Positions 43,471-51,738 of a stretch of 64,000 nt of DNA are shown here, piece by piece (position 1 is the stretch's first letter; the number at the start of each line of letters is the position of its first letter). The notes under the pieces are model-generated. The model worked only from the letters and a program-made list of their open reading frames with translations, did no database searches and was not told the origin of the DNA. Source of the DNA: Solirubrobacter sp035555675. GTDB lineage: Bacteria; Actinomycetota; Thermoleophilia; Solirubrobacterales; Solirubrobacteraceae. The position numbers were made by a program, and so were the translations under genes. The stretch is from NCBI GenBank assembly GCA_035555675.1, contig DATMGH010000060.1, forward strand, positions 55,354 through 119,353, in the 5' to 3' direction.

Positions 43471-44352
43471 ATGCCCGCTCTGTCCCTGCGCGGCGTCGTC
43501 AAGCGCTTCGGCGCGCTGACGGCCGTCGACCACCTCGATCTCGACGTGCCCGAAGGCACCTGCGTCGGCCTGCTCGGGCCCAACGGCGCGGGCAAGTCGA
43601 CGACGATGCGCCTGCTGACGGCGCAGGCGATCCCGGACGCCGGCTCGATCGAGATGCTGGGCTTCAAGCTGCCGCAGCAGTCCAAGGCGGCGCGCGCGGC
43701 GTGCGGCGTCGTCCCCCAGCTCGACAACCTCGACGTGACGCTGACGGTCGAGCAGAACCTGCGCGTGTTCGCGCACCTGTACCGGATCGAGCGGGCACAG
43801 CGGCGGGCGGCGATCGAGCGCGCGCTGGAGATCGCGAACCTGACCGACCGGCGCGACACGAAGGTCGACAAGCTGTCCGGCGGCATGCGGCGGCGGCTGC
43901 TGATCGCGCGCGGACTGGTGCACCAGCCGCGGCTCGTGCTGCTCGACGAGCCGACCGTCGGGCTCGATCCGCAGGTCCGCCAGGAGCTGTGGGCGCTGGT
44001 CGACCGGCTGCGGTCGGAGGGCACGAGCATCCTGATGTCGACGCACTACATCGAGGAGGCCGAGCGCCTCTGCGACACGGTGACGATCATGTCCCACGGC
44101 CGCGCGGTCGCGACCGGGCCGCCGCGCGACCTGGTCGCCGAGCACGCCGGTGCCCAGGCGGTCGAGGTCTACGGGCCGCCGCCGAAGCTGGCCGAGGTCG
44201 AGGCCGCGGCGCGCGCGGCGGGCTTGAAGACGCGCCGCACCGGCACCAGCGTGAGCGTGCTCGGCGCCAACGGCAACGCGCCCGAGGGCGAGCGCCGGCC
44301 CACGAACCTCGAGGATGTGTTCGTCCTGCTGACCGGCGAGGAGATCGCATGA
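43471..44352 (+). CDS. ABC-2 exporter ATP-binding subunit (DrrA/NodI type)
   Basis: 293 aa. Walker A GLLGPNGAGKSTTMRLL, Q-loop VVPQLDNLDVTLTVEQNL, signature KLSGGMRRRLLIARGL, Walker B LVLLDEPTVGLDPQVRQELW, and the H-loop MSTHYIEEAERLCD. A C-terminal ~70-residue extension (AVEVYGPPPKLAEVEAAARAAGLKTRRTGTSVSV) resembles the regulatory tail of NodI/DrrA proteins. It powers export by the coupled permease (ATGA overlap, 44349). The substrate could be a lipid, polysaccharide or drug. Confidence 0.93.
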   Translation: MPALSLRGVVKRFGALTAVDHLDLDVPEGTCVGLLGPNGAGKSTTMRLLTAQAIPDAGSIEMLGFKLPQQSKAARAACGVVPQLDNLDVTLTVEQNLRVFAHLYRIERAQRRAAIERALEIANLTDRRDTKVDKLSGGMRRRLLIARGLVHQPRLVLLDEPTVGLDPQVRQELWALVDRLRSEGTSILMSTHYIEEAERLCDTVTIMSHGRAVATGPPRDLVAEHAGAQAVEVYGPPPKLAEVEAAARAAGLKTRRTGTSVSVLGANGNAPEGERRPTNLEDVFVLLTGEEIA

Positions 44353-45134
44353 GCGACGATCGGCAGCTCGGCCGCTTCGAGCGCCCGGCACTGGCCGGCG
44401 TGCTCGTCCGCGAGCTGATCAACTTCTCGTCGTTCTGGCGCTCGGCCACGTTCAGCGCGACCGTCGAGCCGACCGTCTACCTGCTGGCGTTCGGCTTCGG
44501 CTTCGGCGCGCTCGTCACCAGCGTCGCCGGCTACGACTACATCGACTTCATCGGCACCGGCATCGTCGCCACCGCGGTGCTGTTCTCGAGCGCGTTCCCC
44601 GGCATGTTCGGGACGTTCGTCAAGTACAAGTTCCAGCGCACCTACGACGCGATCCTGGCCGCGCCGGTGGACACCGAGGAGCTGGTGACCGCGGAGGCGC
44701 TCTGGATCGGCATCCGCGCCGGGACCTACGGCTGCGCGCCGATGCTGGTGGCGATGGTGTTCGGGCTGGACCCGAGCTTCGGGATGCTGCTGGTCCCGTT
44801 CATCGGCTTCATCGCCGGCTTCGGCTGGGCGAACTTCGGCATCGCGATCGCGGCGCGCATGAACTCGATCGACAACTTCAGCTACGTGATCAGCGCAGTG
44901 CTGACGCCGCTGTTCCTGGTCGCGGGCACGTTCTTCCCGATCGACGGGCTGCCCGAGTGGGCGCAGGTCGCGGCCCAGGTCAACCCGCTCTATCACCTCG
45001 TGCAGCTCGTCCGGCACGCGGTCTTCGGCTTCCAGCCCGGCGCGGACCTGATCCACCTCGCGGTGCTGTTCGCGTTCGGCCTGCTGATGTGGCGGCTCGC
45101 CGTCCGCTGGCTGCAGGCGCGCCTGGTCGACTGA
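44349..45134 (+). CDS. ABC-2 type permease (NodJ/DrrB-like)
   Basis: 261 aa from ATG 44349 overlapping the ATPase stop. Six transmembrane segments. Conserved ABC-2 features: VYLLAFGFGFGALV, YIDFIGTGIVATAVLFSSAFPGMFGTFVKYKFQRTYDAILAAPVDTEELVTAEALW, and the C-terminal FLVAGTFFPIDGLPEWAQVAAQVNPLYHLVQLVRHAVFG, the NodJ-type GxxFPxxxLPxWxxxxxxxxPLxHxV block. It forms the membrane channel of the exporter with the preceding ATPase. It converges on the HD-GYP gene with a 7-bp gap. Confidence 0.93.
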   Translation: MSDDRQLGRFERPALAGVLVRELINFSSFWRSATFSATVEPTVYLLAFGFGFGALVTSVAGYDYIDFIGTGIVATAVLFSSAFPGMFGTFVKYKFQRTYDAILAAPVDTEELVTAEALWIGIRAGTYGCAPMLVAMVFGLDPSFGMLLVPFIGFIAGFGWANFGIAIAARMNSIDNFSYVISAVLTPLFLVAGTFFPIDGLPEWAQVAAQVNPLYHLVQLVRHAVFGFQPGADLIHLAVLFAFGLLMWRLAVRWLQARLVD

Positions 45135-45141
45135 GCGCGCG

Positions 45142-46635
45142 CTAGACGTGCGGGCCGAGCACGATCGGCTCGTCGAGCACGCCGCGCACGCGCCGCTGGA
45201 CCTGCAGCTCGGTCTCCAGGTCGCCGCCGTGGCCGACGTGCTCGCCCAGCTCGGTGCCGAGGACCTTGGTCGAGAACAGCCACACGAGCCGGCCGTCGAG
45301 CTGCGTGCCGGCGACGTGGCGCAGCTCGGCCTCGGCCTCCAGCGGTGACATGCGCGGCCGGTAGGAGTCGTGCGCGGTGAGGACGTCGTAGACCTCGGCG
45401 ACCGCGAGGATGCGCGCCGTGATCGGGATCGACTCGCCGGACAGCCCGTCCGGGTAGCCGCGGCCGTCGATGCGCTCGTGGTGCGCGAGCACGGCGGCCG
45501 CGACCTCGCCCATGCCCTCGACGCGCAGCAGCAGCCGCGCGCCCTCGACCGGGTGGCGCTCGATCAGCCGCCGCTCGGTGGTGTGCAGCTCGGCGTGGCC
45601 GACCAGGATGTGGTCCGGGAACGCCTCGCGCCCCAGGTCGTGCACCAGGCCGGCGGTGTGGACGATCGCCTGCTCGCGCTCGCTCAGCCCGGCGGCGCGC
45701 GCCAGCCCGTGCGCGTAGTGGGCGACCGCGGCGGCGTGCCGGGCCGCGCTCGGGTCGCGCAGCGCGAGCGTCTCCAGCAGCAGGCCGAGCATCCCCTCGT
45801 GGCGGACGTCGAGCTGGTCGGTGCGGCGCTCGATCTCCTCCGAGTGCATCTGGCCTTCCAGCAGCGAGCGCAGCAGCAGCTGGTAGGCGCCGAGCGCGAG
45901 CGCGAACAGGCCGATGATCCCGGCGCCGTACGCCTCGTAGCCGTAGACGGCCATCGTGGTCATGACCGCGCTGGCGATCTCCCACGGCAGCACGGGGATG
46001 AACACCGTCCGCAGCATCTCCAGCAGCGAGCCGCCGCGCAGCAGCCGCGTGTGGCCGGCGATCATCAGGAAGTTGAGGCCGTTGGTGGCCAGGAAGACCG
46101 CGAACACGGCCAGCGCGTAGCCGCTGTTCTCGGGGTCGGTCGCGTCGATCGCCTGCAGCACGAGGCCGCCGAGCAGCGGGAACGTCGTGTACGTGAGCAG
46201 GTTGTTGAGCAGGTACGTGCCGCGGACGCGCCGGCGCAGCGAGTCGATCAGCGTGCACGCCAGGCCGAGCACGGCGGCGGGCGCCGGCCCGAGCAGCGCC
46301 ATCGCGAGCACCAGCCCCGTGAACGACCCGCCGATCGAGAACCGCTTGGCGTTGAGCGTCAGCAGGTCCGAGCCGAGCACCAGCAGCGCGATCAGGCCGA
46401 GCAGCGTCGGCTGGTCCCACTGGCCCGAGTCGCTGACCACGACCGTCCCCGCGAGCGCGGCGACGAGCCCCAGCGCCTGGCCGGCGACGATCGCCCGCCG
46501 GCGCCCGGCGTAGGGCACCCCGCGCTTGGGCGCGCGCGGGCGTTCGGGCGCGTCGGCACTCGCGGCCGCTCTCACGACCGACAGTGACCAGACGACCAAA
46601 CCCAGCCAGACGACGAGTGCGATCCAGACGATCAC
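45142..46635 (-). CDS. Membrane HD-GYP domain phosphohydrolase
   Basis: 497 aa from GTG 46635; a TTG three codons earlier is possible, but it falls inside a candidate -10 box (TAAGTT) that is well placed for leaderless initiation at the GTG. The N-terminal half has about eight transmembrane segments of an uncharacterised sensor (MASE-like), the C-terminal half is an HD-GYP domain: HAAAVAHYAHGLARAAGL, HTAGLVHDLGREAFPDHIL, LIERHPVEGARLL, VLAHHERIDGRGYPDGLSG, and ILAVAEVYDVLTAHDSYRP. The HD and GYP residues are intact, so c-di-GMP (or another cyclic nucleotide) hydrolysis is likely. Confidence 0.9.
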   Translation of the reverse strand: MIVWIALVVWLGLVVWSLSVVRAAASADAPERPRAPKRGVPYAGRRRAIVAGQALGLVAALAGTVVVSDSGQWDQPTLLGLIALLVLGSDLLTLNAKRFSIGGSFTGLVLAMALLGPAPAAVLGLACTLIDSLRRRVRGTYLLNNLLTYTTFPLLGGLVLQAIDATDPENSGYALAVFAVFLATNGLNFLMIAGHTRLLRGGSLLEMLRTVFIPVLPWEIASAVMTTMAVYGYEAYGAGIIGLFALALGAYQLLLRSLLEGQMHSEEIERRTDQLDVRHEGMLGLLLETLALRDPSAARHAAAVAHYAHGLARAAGLSEREQAIVHTAGLVHDLGREAFPDHILVGHAELHTTERRLIERHPVEGARLLLRVEGMGEVAAAVLAHHERIDGRGYPDGLSGESIPITARILAVAEVYDVLTAHDSYRPRMSPLEAEAELRHVAGTQLDGRLVWLFSTKVLGTELGEHVGHGGDLETELQVQRRVRGVLDEPIVLGPHV

Positions 46636-46642
46636 AGCGAGC

Positions 46643-46648
46643 AACTTA
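46643..46648 (-). promoter_or_regulatory. Candidate -10 box (TAAGTT) for the HD-GYP gene
   Basis: TAAGTT on the minus strand ends 7 nt before GTG 46635. It overlaps the alternative TTG start, which argues for the GTG. Confidence 0.45.
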
Positions 46649-46708
46649 GTGCGTACCCCAGTTCAAACGCAATCAGGCCCAGGCCTTAGTCCAGCAGGCC
46701 ACGGCGAC

Positions 46709-46728
46709 ATACCCGCTATCGCGGGTAT
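46709..46728. promoter_or_regulatory. 8-bp inverted repeat, likely operator upstream of the candidate small RNA
   Basis: ATACCCGC-TATC-GCGGGTAT. Its right edge is 4 bp before the TAACGT -10 candidate at 46733, so it occupies the -35 region, as activator or repressor sites often do. The cognate regulator is unknown. Confidence 0.45.
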
Positions 46729-46732
46729 GGAT

Positions 46733-46886
46733 TAACGTACAAGCGCGCGGGCGAGGGCCTGCGGCGGGGCCAGCCTGCGTACCGACGCAATCGACCGCCA
46801 GGGGAGGTCGCAATGGGCTGGAAGAACTAGTCGGTCGCAGCGTGCGATGCCGGCCCGGCGGAGGGTGTAGGGGCCGCCGGGCCGGT
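46733..46886 (+). ncRNA. Candidate short transcript with five-codon ORF and terminator hairpin
   Basis: The 312-bp gap 46636-46947 has no normal gene. It holds, in order: the HD-GYP promoter on the minus strand, an inverted repeat (46709-46728), a TAACGT box (46733-46738), a strong Shine-Dalgarno sequence GGGGAGG (46801-46807), a tiny ORF ATG 46813 to TAG 46830 (M-G-W-K-N), and a 12-bp-arm hairpin (46850-46885). A transcript from ~46745 to ~46886 would be about 140 nt. It could be a small RNA, a leader peptide with attenuator for the J-domain gene 62 bp further on, or a free micropeptide. No known RNA family was recognised. Confidence 0.35.
46850..46885 (+). terminator. Strong hairpin after the five-codon ORF
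   Basis: Perfect 12-bp arms (CCGGCCCGGCGG/CCGCCGGGCCGG) with a 12-nt loop. Only a weak T-run follows. It stands between the mini-ORF and the J-domain gene promoter. Confidence 0.65.
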
Positions 46887-46932
46887 AGCACTTTCCCGTG
46901 CGTTCGGTACGCGCCTGTTACCGGGTGGTCGG

Positions 46933-46938
46933 TACCGT
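46933..46938 (+). promoter_or_regulatory. Candidate -10 box (TACCGT) for the J-domain/TPR gene
   Basis: TACCGT lies 9 nt before ATG 46948 without a Shine-Dalgarno sequence. If used, the gene has its own leaderless promoter and the upstream hairpin is a terminator of a separate RNA. Confidence 0.45.
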
Positions 46939-46947
46939 AAGTGGGTC

Positions 46948-48192
46948 ATGCCGCAGGTGCTGGACATCGAACAGGCGGTCTTCCTCCTCGAGCTCGATCC
47001 GCCGTTCGACAAGCGCGACGTTCACCTCGCCCGGCGCCGCCTGGCCAAGCAGTGGCACCCGGACATCGCGCCTCCCGGGCGCCAGCACGAGCACGAGCGG
47101 CACCTGAAGGCCATCAACGAGGCGGCCGACCAGCTGTCGACGCTGGCCGAGGAGTCACGCGGCGGCCGCGTCTCCAAGAACGCGGTCAAGGTCAGCGCCG
47201 CCGCCGCGCGCAAGCGCCGCGCCGAGGAGGGCGCGCGCGCCTACGCCGAGGAGCAGCGCCAGCGCGACCAGGCCGCCGACCGCGCCAAGCACGACCCGTT
47301 CGGCTCGCGCGTGCCCGACCACTCGGTCGTGCACCGCTACGCGCGCTGCCTGTCCTACCCCGAGTGGGGTGTCGGCACCGTCAACGGCATCTACTTCACG
47401 GGCGGGGGCGACGACGTCCAGCAGTGGGCGCGCGTCTCGTTCCAGCTCGGCATCCGCACGGTGCCGGCGGGCTCGCTGCAGTTCGTCGACTTCTCCCGGC
47501 CGGACCCGGGCGCCGACCGCGTGGAGCGCTTCATGACCGCGGCCAAGCACGCGCTCGCCGAGGGAGACTTCAAGCTGGCGGCGCGGCGGCTCGTCTACGC
47601 GCGCGACGCGCAGCCCGGCAACCCGGCCGTGCTGCGGCTGATGACGCTCGCGTTCTGGCAGGCCGGTGACCACTCGGCGGCCGCGCGCTCCGCGCGCGAC
47701 TGGATCCGCTCGGAGCCGGACCGGCCCGCGCCGTACCGCTACGCGGCGCGCATCTACGAGAGCATGGGCGCGCTGTCGCAGGCGGTCGACGCGGCCGAGC
47801 GGGAGACCGCGGCGGCGCCGGCGGACGCGTCGGCGTGGGAGCGGCTTGGGCGTCTGCGGCTGCGGCGCTTCGACCGCGCGGGCGCGCGGCAGGCGCTGGA
47901 GCGCGCCCGGGCCGCCGGCCCGACGGTCGAGGGCCTGCTGGACCTCGCGCTGGTCGCGAACCTGTCCGGCGACGTCGGCGCCGAGGTCTCGGCCTGCGAG
48001 CAGGCCACCGCGCTCGCACCCGGCTCGCCCGCGGCCTGGGCGCGGCTGGCGCACGCGCTGGCGCGCACGGACCGCGTGTCGGACTGCATCGCGGCCTGCG
48101 AGCGCGCGCTCGCACTGGCCGACGACGCCGAGGTGCGCGACCTGCTGGCGCAGGTCGCCCGGCTCGCGCCGCGCGAGCTCCACGCCGCCTGA
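46948..48192 (+). CDS. J-domain protein with C-terminal TPR repeats
   Basis: 414 aa. Residues ~5-70 are a J-domain: VFLLELDPPFDKRDVHLARRRLAKQWHPDIAP with the HPD triad that stimulates Hsp70 ATPase, then HERHLKAINEAADQL. A charged helical linker (~75-120) is followed by a small domain (HRYARCLSYPEWGVGTVNGIYFTG) and from ~190 by about five TPR-like helical pairs (AKHALAEGDFKLAARRLVYARDAQPGNP, AAPADASAWERLGRLRLRRFD, ATALAPGSPAAWARLAHALARTDR). It probably recruits DnaK to specific clients bound by the TPR array. It is preceded by the candidate small RNA region. Confidence 0.82.
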   Translation: MPQVLDIEQAVFLLELDPPFDKRDVHLARRRLAKQWHPDIAPPGRQHEHERHLKAINEAADQLSTLAEESRGGRVSKNAVKVSAAAARKRRAEEGARAYAEEQRQRDQAADRAKHDPFGSRVPDHSVVHRYARCLSYPEWGVGTVNGIYFTGGGDDVQQWARVSFQLGIRTVPAGSLQFVDFSRPDPGADRVERFMTAAKHALAEGDFKLAARRLVYARDAQPGNPAVLRLMTLAFWQAGDHSAAARSARDWIRSEPDRPAPYRYAARIYESMGALSQAVDAAERETAAAPADASAWERLGRLRLRRFDRAGARQALERARAAGPTVEGLLDLALVANLSGDVGAEVSACEQATALAPGSPAAWARLAHALARTDRVSDCIAACERALALADDAEVRDLLAQVARLAPRELHAA

Positions 48193-48217
48193 CGGCGCAC
48201 CGGGGCCCGCCGGGGCG

Positions 48218-48223
48218 TAACGT
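48218..48223 (+). promoter_or_regulatory. Candidate -10 box (TAACGT) for the DUF11 protein gene
   Basis: TAACGT lies 10 nt before ATG 48234, within the 41-bp gap after the J-domain gene, with no Shine-Dalgarno sequence. The identical hexamer is at 46733. Confidence 0.4.
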
Positions 48224-48233
48224 CCACGCCGGG

Positions 48234-50336
48234 ATGGGCCGGGTCGCGCGCTGGACCGTCGGGCTGCTGGTCGCGGGAAGCATGCTCCCGGCCGGCGCGG
48301 GCGCCCAATCCTTCGCGCCGCGCTTCACCACCAACGACAACGGTGCGATCTGGGTCACCGGCAACACGCTGATGACGTGCCCGGACGCCGCGCCGAACTG
48401 CGCCGCGGCCCGCGCCGGGACCGCGTCCGGCGCCGCGCTGAACAACAACGCCTACGCGATGCAGTACGTGGACGTCGACGGCGGCCCGGCCACGTTCAAC
48501 GCGTCAACCTCGACGTTCACCCCGCCCGCCGCCGACGAGGTCCTGTTCGCCGGGCTGTACTTCGGCGGGCGGCTGACCGCGGGCACCGGCGGCGCCGCGG
48601 CCCTGAACGCGGCGGCCCGCGCGAGCGTGCTGCTGCGCACGCCGGCCGGCGGCGCGTACGTGCCGGTGGCGGCCGCCGTGATCGACAGTCCGCAGGTGGC
48701 CGGCGCGTACGCCGGCTTCGCCGACGTGACCGCACTCGTGCGCACCGGCGGCGCCGGCGCGTACACGGTCGCGAACGTGCAGAGCGGGACGGGCCTGGAC
48801 CGTTACGCGGGCTGGGCGCTGGTGATCGCCTACCGCGACCCCGCGCAGCCGCTGCGCAACCTGACCGTGTTCGACGGCCTGGCGTCGATCCAGCAGGGCG
48901 ACCCGCCGCTGTCGATCCCGGTCAGCGGCTTCCGGACGCCGCAGTACGCGGCCGTCCGCACGTCGGTCGGGATCGTCGCCTACGAGGGCGACCGCGGCAG
49001 CTCCGGCGACCGGCTCGCGCTCAACGGGCAGCTGCTGGGCGACGCCGCGAACCCGCCGACGAACCTGTTCAACAGCTCGGTCGCGGCCGAGGGCGTGGAC
49101 ACGACCGGCGCGCGCACCCCCGGCTACGTGAACCAGCTCGGCTTCGACGCCGACCGGATCGTCGCCGACGGCGTGCTGCCCAACAACGAGACCAGCGCGA
49201 CGTTCGAAGCCTCGACCACCCTCGACCAGTACCTGATCCAGGTGGTCACGTTCACGACCGCTCTGAGCTCGCCGCAGCTGGAGGTCGGCAAGACGGTCGC
49301 GGACCTCGACGGGGGCGACGTCGCGCCCGGCGACGCCCTGCGCTACACGGTCACGGTCCGCAACACGGGCGACGCGGGCGCGGCGGACGTCCGCATCGCC
49401 GACGCGGCGCCCGCGGGGACGTCGCTCGCGTCCCCCGCCCCCGGCGCGGTCGGGACGCTCGCGCCCGGGGAGAGCGCGACCGCCACGTTCGACGTGACGG
49501 TGGACGCCGGCGCGCCGGACGGGTACGTGATCCGCAACGTCGCGACCGCGAGCGGCGCCGGCGCGACGACCGGCCGGCCCGTCAGCGGCCGCTCGCCCGA
49601 AGTGACGGCGGTCGTGCGCCGTCCACCCGTCCTGCCGCCGCCGTTCGACGTCGAGGTCAAGCCGACCACGCCGGAGGCGGGAACGCCGGCGTCGCTGGAC
49701 GTGACGGTGCACAACCGGCTCGACCACCCGATCCGCGACGTCGTCGTGACGGTCACGGTGCCCGGCGCCGATCTGCTCTCCGGCACCGCCGCCGGCCGCC
49801 GCTGCAGCGGCGGCGGCCGCGAGCTGCGCTGCCCGGTCGGCACGCTCGCGCCCGGCCAAGGCGCCACGGTGCGCCTGCGCGTGCGCGCCCGCCGGCCGGG
49901 GACGCTGCGGCCGGTCGTGACCGTGCGCGGGGACGGCGTCGCCGCCCAGCGCGTCACGGTGGTCGTGCGCGTGAAGGCGGGCCCGCCGCGGCTGACCGTG
50001 CGCAAGCGCGCGCTGAGCAGCTTCGGCCGGCCCGGCGGGCTCGTCCACTACCGGATCACGGTGCGGGCGGCGGCCAGCGGCGCCGCGGTGCGCGGCGTGC
50101 GCCTGTGCGACGAGCCCGGCGCCGGCCTGCGGCTGCTCGGCCCGCGCTGCCGGCGGCTCGGGACGCTCAAGGGCGGCCGCAGCGCTACGCGGACCGTCAG
50201 CGCGCGCGTGCTCGCGGCGTCCGGCACCGTCCGCAACGTGGCCCGCGTACGGGCGAAGAACGCCCGCGCCGCCGCGAGCGCCGCGACCGTGAAGGTCGCT
50301 CCCGCGACCGCGCACGCCTGCGCGGTTCGCTGCTAG
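48234..50336 (+). CDS. Secreted surface protein with DUF11-type repeats
   Basis: 700 aa from ATG 48234. Signal peptide 1-24 (WTVGLLVAGSMLPAGAGA). Residues ~25-345 form one beta-rich surface domain (NNNAYAMQYVDVDGG, ADEVLFAGLYFGGRL, LDRYAGWALVIAYRDP). From ~345 come Ig-like DUF11 repeats: LEVGKTVADLDGGDVAPGDALRYTVTVRNTGDAGAADVRI, a second unit around FDVEVKPTTPEAGTPASLDVTVHN, and a third around LTVRKRALSSFGRPGGLVHYRITVRAA. The last two carry paired cysteines. Such proteins are usually cell-surface stalks. The stop shares CTAG with the convergent MFS gene. Confidence 0.8.
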   Translation: MGRVARWTVGLLVAGSMLPAGAGAQSFAPRFTTNDNGAIWVTGNTLMTCPDAAPNCAAARAGTASGAALNNNAYAMQYVDVDGGPATFNASTSTFTPPAADEVLFAGLYFGGRLTAGTGGAAALNAAARASVLLRTPAGGAYVPVAAAVIDSPQVAGAYAGFADVTALVRTGGAGAYTVANVQSGTGLDRYAGWALVIAYRDPAQPLRNLTVFDGLASIQQGDPPLSIPVSGFRTPQYAAVRTSVGIVAYEGDRGSSGDRLALNGQLLGDAANPPTNLFNSSVAAEGVDTTGARTPGYVNQLGFDADRIVADGVLPNNETSATFEASTTLDQYLIQVVTFTTALSSPQLEVGKTVADLDGGDVAPGDALRYTVTVRNTGDAGAADVRIADAAPAGTSLASPAPGAVGTLAPGESATATFDVTVDAGAPDGYVIRNVATASGAGATTGRPVSGRSPEVTAVVRRPPVLPPPFDVEVKPTTPEAGTPASLDVTVHNRLDHPIRDVVVTVTVPGADLLSGTAAGRRCSGGGRELRCPVGTLAPGQGATVRLRVRARRPGTLRPVVTVRGDGVAAQRVTVVVRVKAGPPRLTVRKRALSSFGRPGGLVHYRITVRAAASGAAVRGVRLCDEPGAGLRLLGPRCRRLGTLKGGRSATRTVSARVLAASGTVRNVARVRAKNARAAASAATVKVAPATAHACAVRC

Positions 50337-51715
50337 TGCGTGGTGCGCAGCTCGTGCTCGGGCAGCAGCAGGGCGAGCACGAAGATCAGCGCCGCCAGCG
50401 GGACCATCGCGACGAACACGGTGTGCGTCGCGTGGGCGAGCCCGTGCACCACCTGCGCGGTCAATAGCGCGCCGAGGCCGGCGACGGCGAGGCTGCCGCC
50501 GAGCGAGCGGAAGAACTGGATCGCGGCGGTCGCGATGCCGATCTCGGCCCGGTCGACGCGGTTCTGGGTCGCGATCACGAACGTCTGGAACATCGAGCCC
50601 ATGCCGAGGCCGACCACGGTCAGGTCGAGCGTCACCACCGTGCGCGAGGAGTCCTCGCCGAGCCGCGTGAGCAGCACGCAGCCGGCCAGGACCAGCAGGC
50701 TGCCGAAGACCGGGAACACCTTGTAGCGCCCGGTGCGCGAGATCAGCTGGCCGGAGGCCATGCTGGCCACCACCCAGCCGAGGCTGAGCGGGATCAGCAC
50801 GACGCCGGAGCCGGTGGCGCTCGCGCCGAGCACGCGCTGGACGTACACCGGCACGTAGATCGTGATCCCGAACAGCACGCCGCCGATCAGCAGCCCGGCG
50901 GCGGTGGACACCGCGAACGTGCGACCGCGGAACAGCTGCAGCGGCAGCAGCGGCTCGACCACGCGCCGCTCGATCAGCCCGAACGCGACCACGCCGGCGA
51001 CGCCGATCACGGCCGCGGCCAGCACCTCCGGCGAGCTCCACGCGTAGGTCGTCCCACCCCACGCGCTGGCCAGCAGCAGCGCGGTCACGCCCACGCTCAG
51101 CGCCAGCGCGCCCCCGTAGTCGATGCTGTGCGCCCGCGGCACGTGCGTGATCCGCATCGTCCGCACGACCACGAACAGCGCGGCGATCCCGAGCGGCAGG
51201 TTGATCAGGAAGATCCAGCGCCAGCTGGCGCTGTCGGTCAGCGTCCCGCCGAGCAGCGGGCCGGCGACCGCCGCCGTCGCCCACATCGCGCCGATGTAGC
51301 CCTGGTAGCGGCCGCGCTCGCGCGGAGAGAAGAGATCGGCGATCGCGGCCTGGCTGAGCGGGATCAGCCCGCCCGCGCCGATGCCCTGCAGCGTGCGGAA
51401 CGCGATCAGCTCGCCCATGCTCTGAGCCAGCCCGCAGAGCGCGCTGCCGGTCAGGAAGACGCTGATCGACACCACGAACAGCCGGCGGCGGCCGTAGAGG
51501 TCGCTGAGCTTGCCGTAGAGCGGGACCGTGACCGTCGTCGAGAGCAGGTACGCGGTGACCACCCAGCTGAGGTCGTCGAAGCCCTTGAGGTCGTCGGCGA
51601 TCTCCGGCAGCGCGGTGGCGACGATCGTCTGGTCGAGCGCGGCCAGCAGGGTCGCGAGCATGATCGCGCCGAACGCGACCAGGATCTGACGCTGCGAACG
51701 CGGTTCGGTCGTCAT
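50333..51715 (-). CDS. MFS drug efflux transporter (DHA2, 14-helix MDR type)
   Basis: 460 aa from ATG 51715. First-helix motif AALDQTIVATALPEIADDL, loop 2-3 motif YGKLSDLYGRRRLFV, the QGIGAGGLIPLSQAAIADLFSPRERGRYQGYIG block, and motif C in AMWATAAVAGPLLGGTLTD. This is the actinobacterial MDR/Tet(V)-like branch of H+ antiporters. No local regulator gene. It is divergent from yihY-like with a single shared -10 region (51724-51730), and its stop overlaps the DUF11 gene's stop by 4 bp. Confidence 0.93.
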   Translation of the reverse strand: MTTEPRSQRQILVAFGAIMLATLLAALDQTIVATALPEIADDLKGFDDLSWVVTAYLLSTTVTVPLYGKLSDLYGRRRLFVVSISVFLTGSALCGLAQSMGELIAFRTLQGIGAGGLIPLSQAAIADLFSPRERGRYQGYIGAMWATAAVAGPLLGGTLTDSASWRWIFLINLPLGIAALFVVVRTMRITHVPRAHSIDYGGALALSVGVTALLLASAWGGTTYAWSSPEVLAAAVIGVAGVVAFGLIERRVVEPLLPLQLFRGRTFAVSTAAGLLIGGVLFGITIYVPVYVQRVLGASATGSGVVLIPLSLGWVVASMASGQLISRTGRYKVFPVFGSLLVLAGCVLLTRLGEDSSRTVVTLDLTVVGLGMGSMFQTFVIATQNRVDRAEIGIATAAIQFFRSLGGSLAVAGLGALLTAQVVHGLAHATHTVFVAMVPLAALIFVLALLLPEHELRTTH

Positions 51716-51723
51716 CGAACGAT

Positions 51724-51730
51724 TACGGTA
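51724..51730. promoter_or_regulatory. Shared, nearly symmetrical -10 element for two divergent genes
   Basis: TACGGTA. On the plus strand TACGGT (51724-51729) ends 9 nt before GTG 51739; on the minus strand TACCGT (51730-51725) ends 9 nt before ATG 51715. Only 23 bp separate the two start codons and neither gene has a Shine-Dalgarno sequence, so both mRNAs would be leaderless and the promoters mutually exclusive. Confidence 0.55.
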
Positions 51731-51738
51731 GTGACCTG

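Noticed and set aside
46733..46886. Known RNA such as SRP RNA, RNase P RNA, tmRNA or a c-di-GMP riboswitch
   Set aside because: None of the conserved cores of those RNAs that I know could be found. The region is reported only as a candidate transcript.
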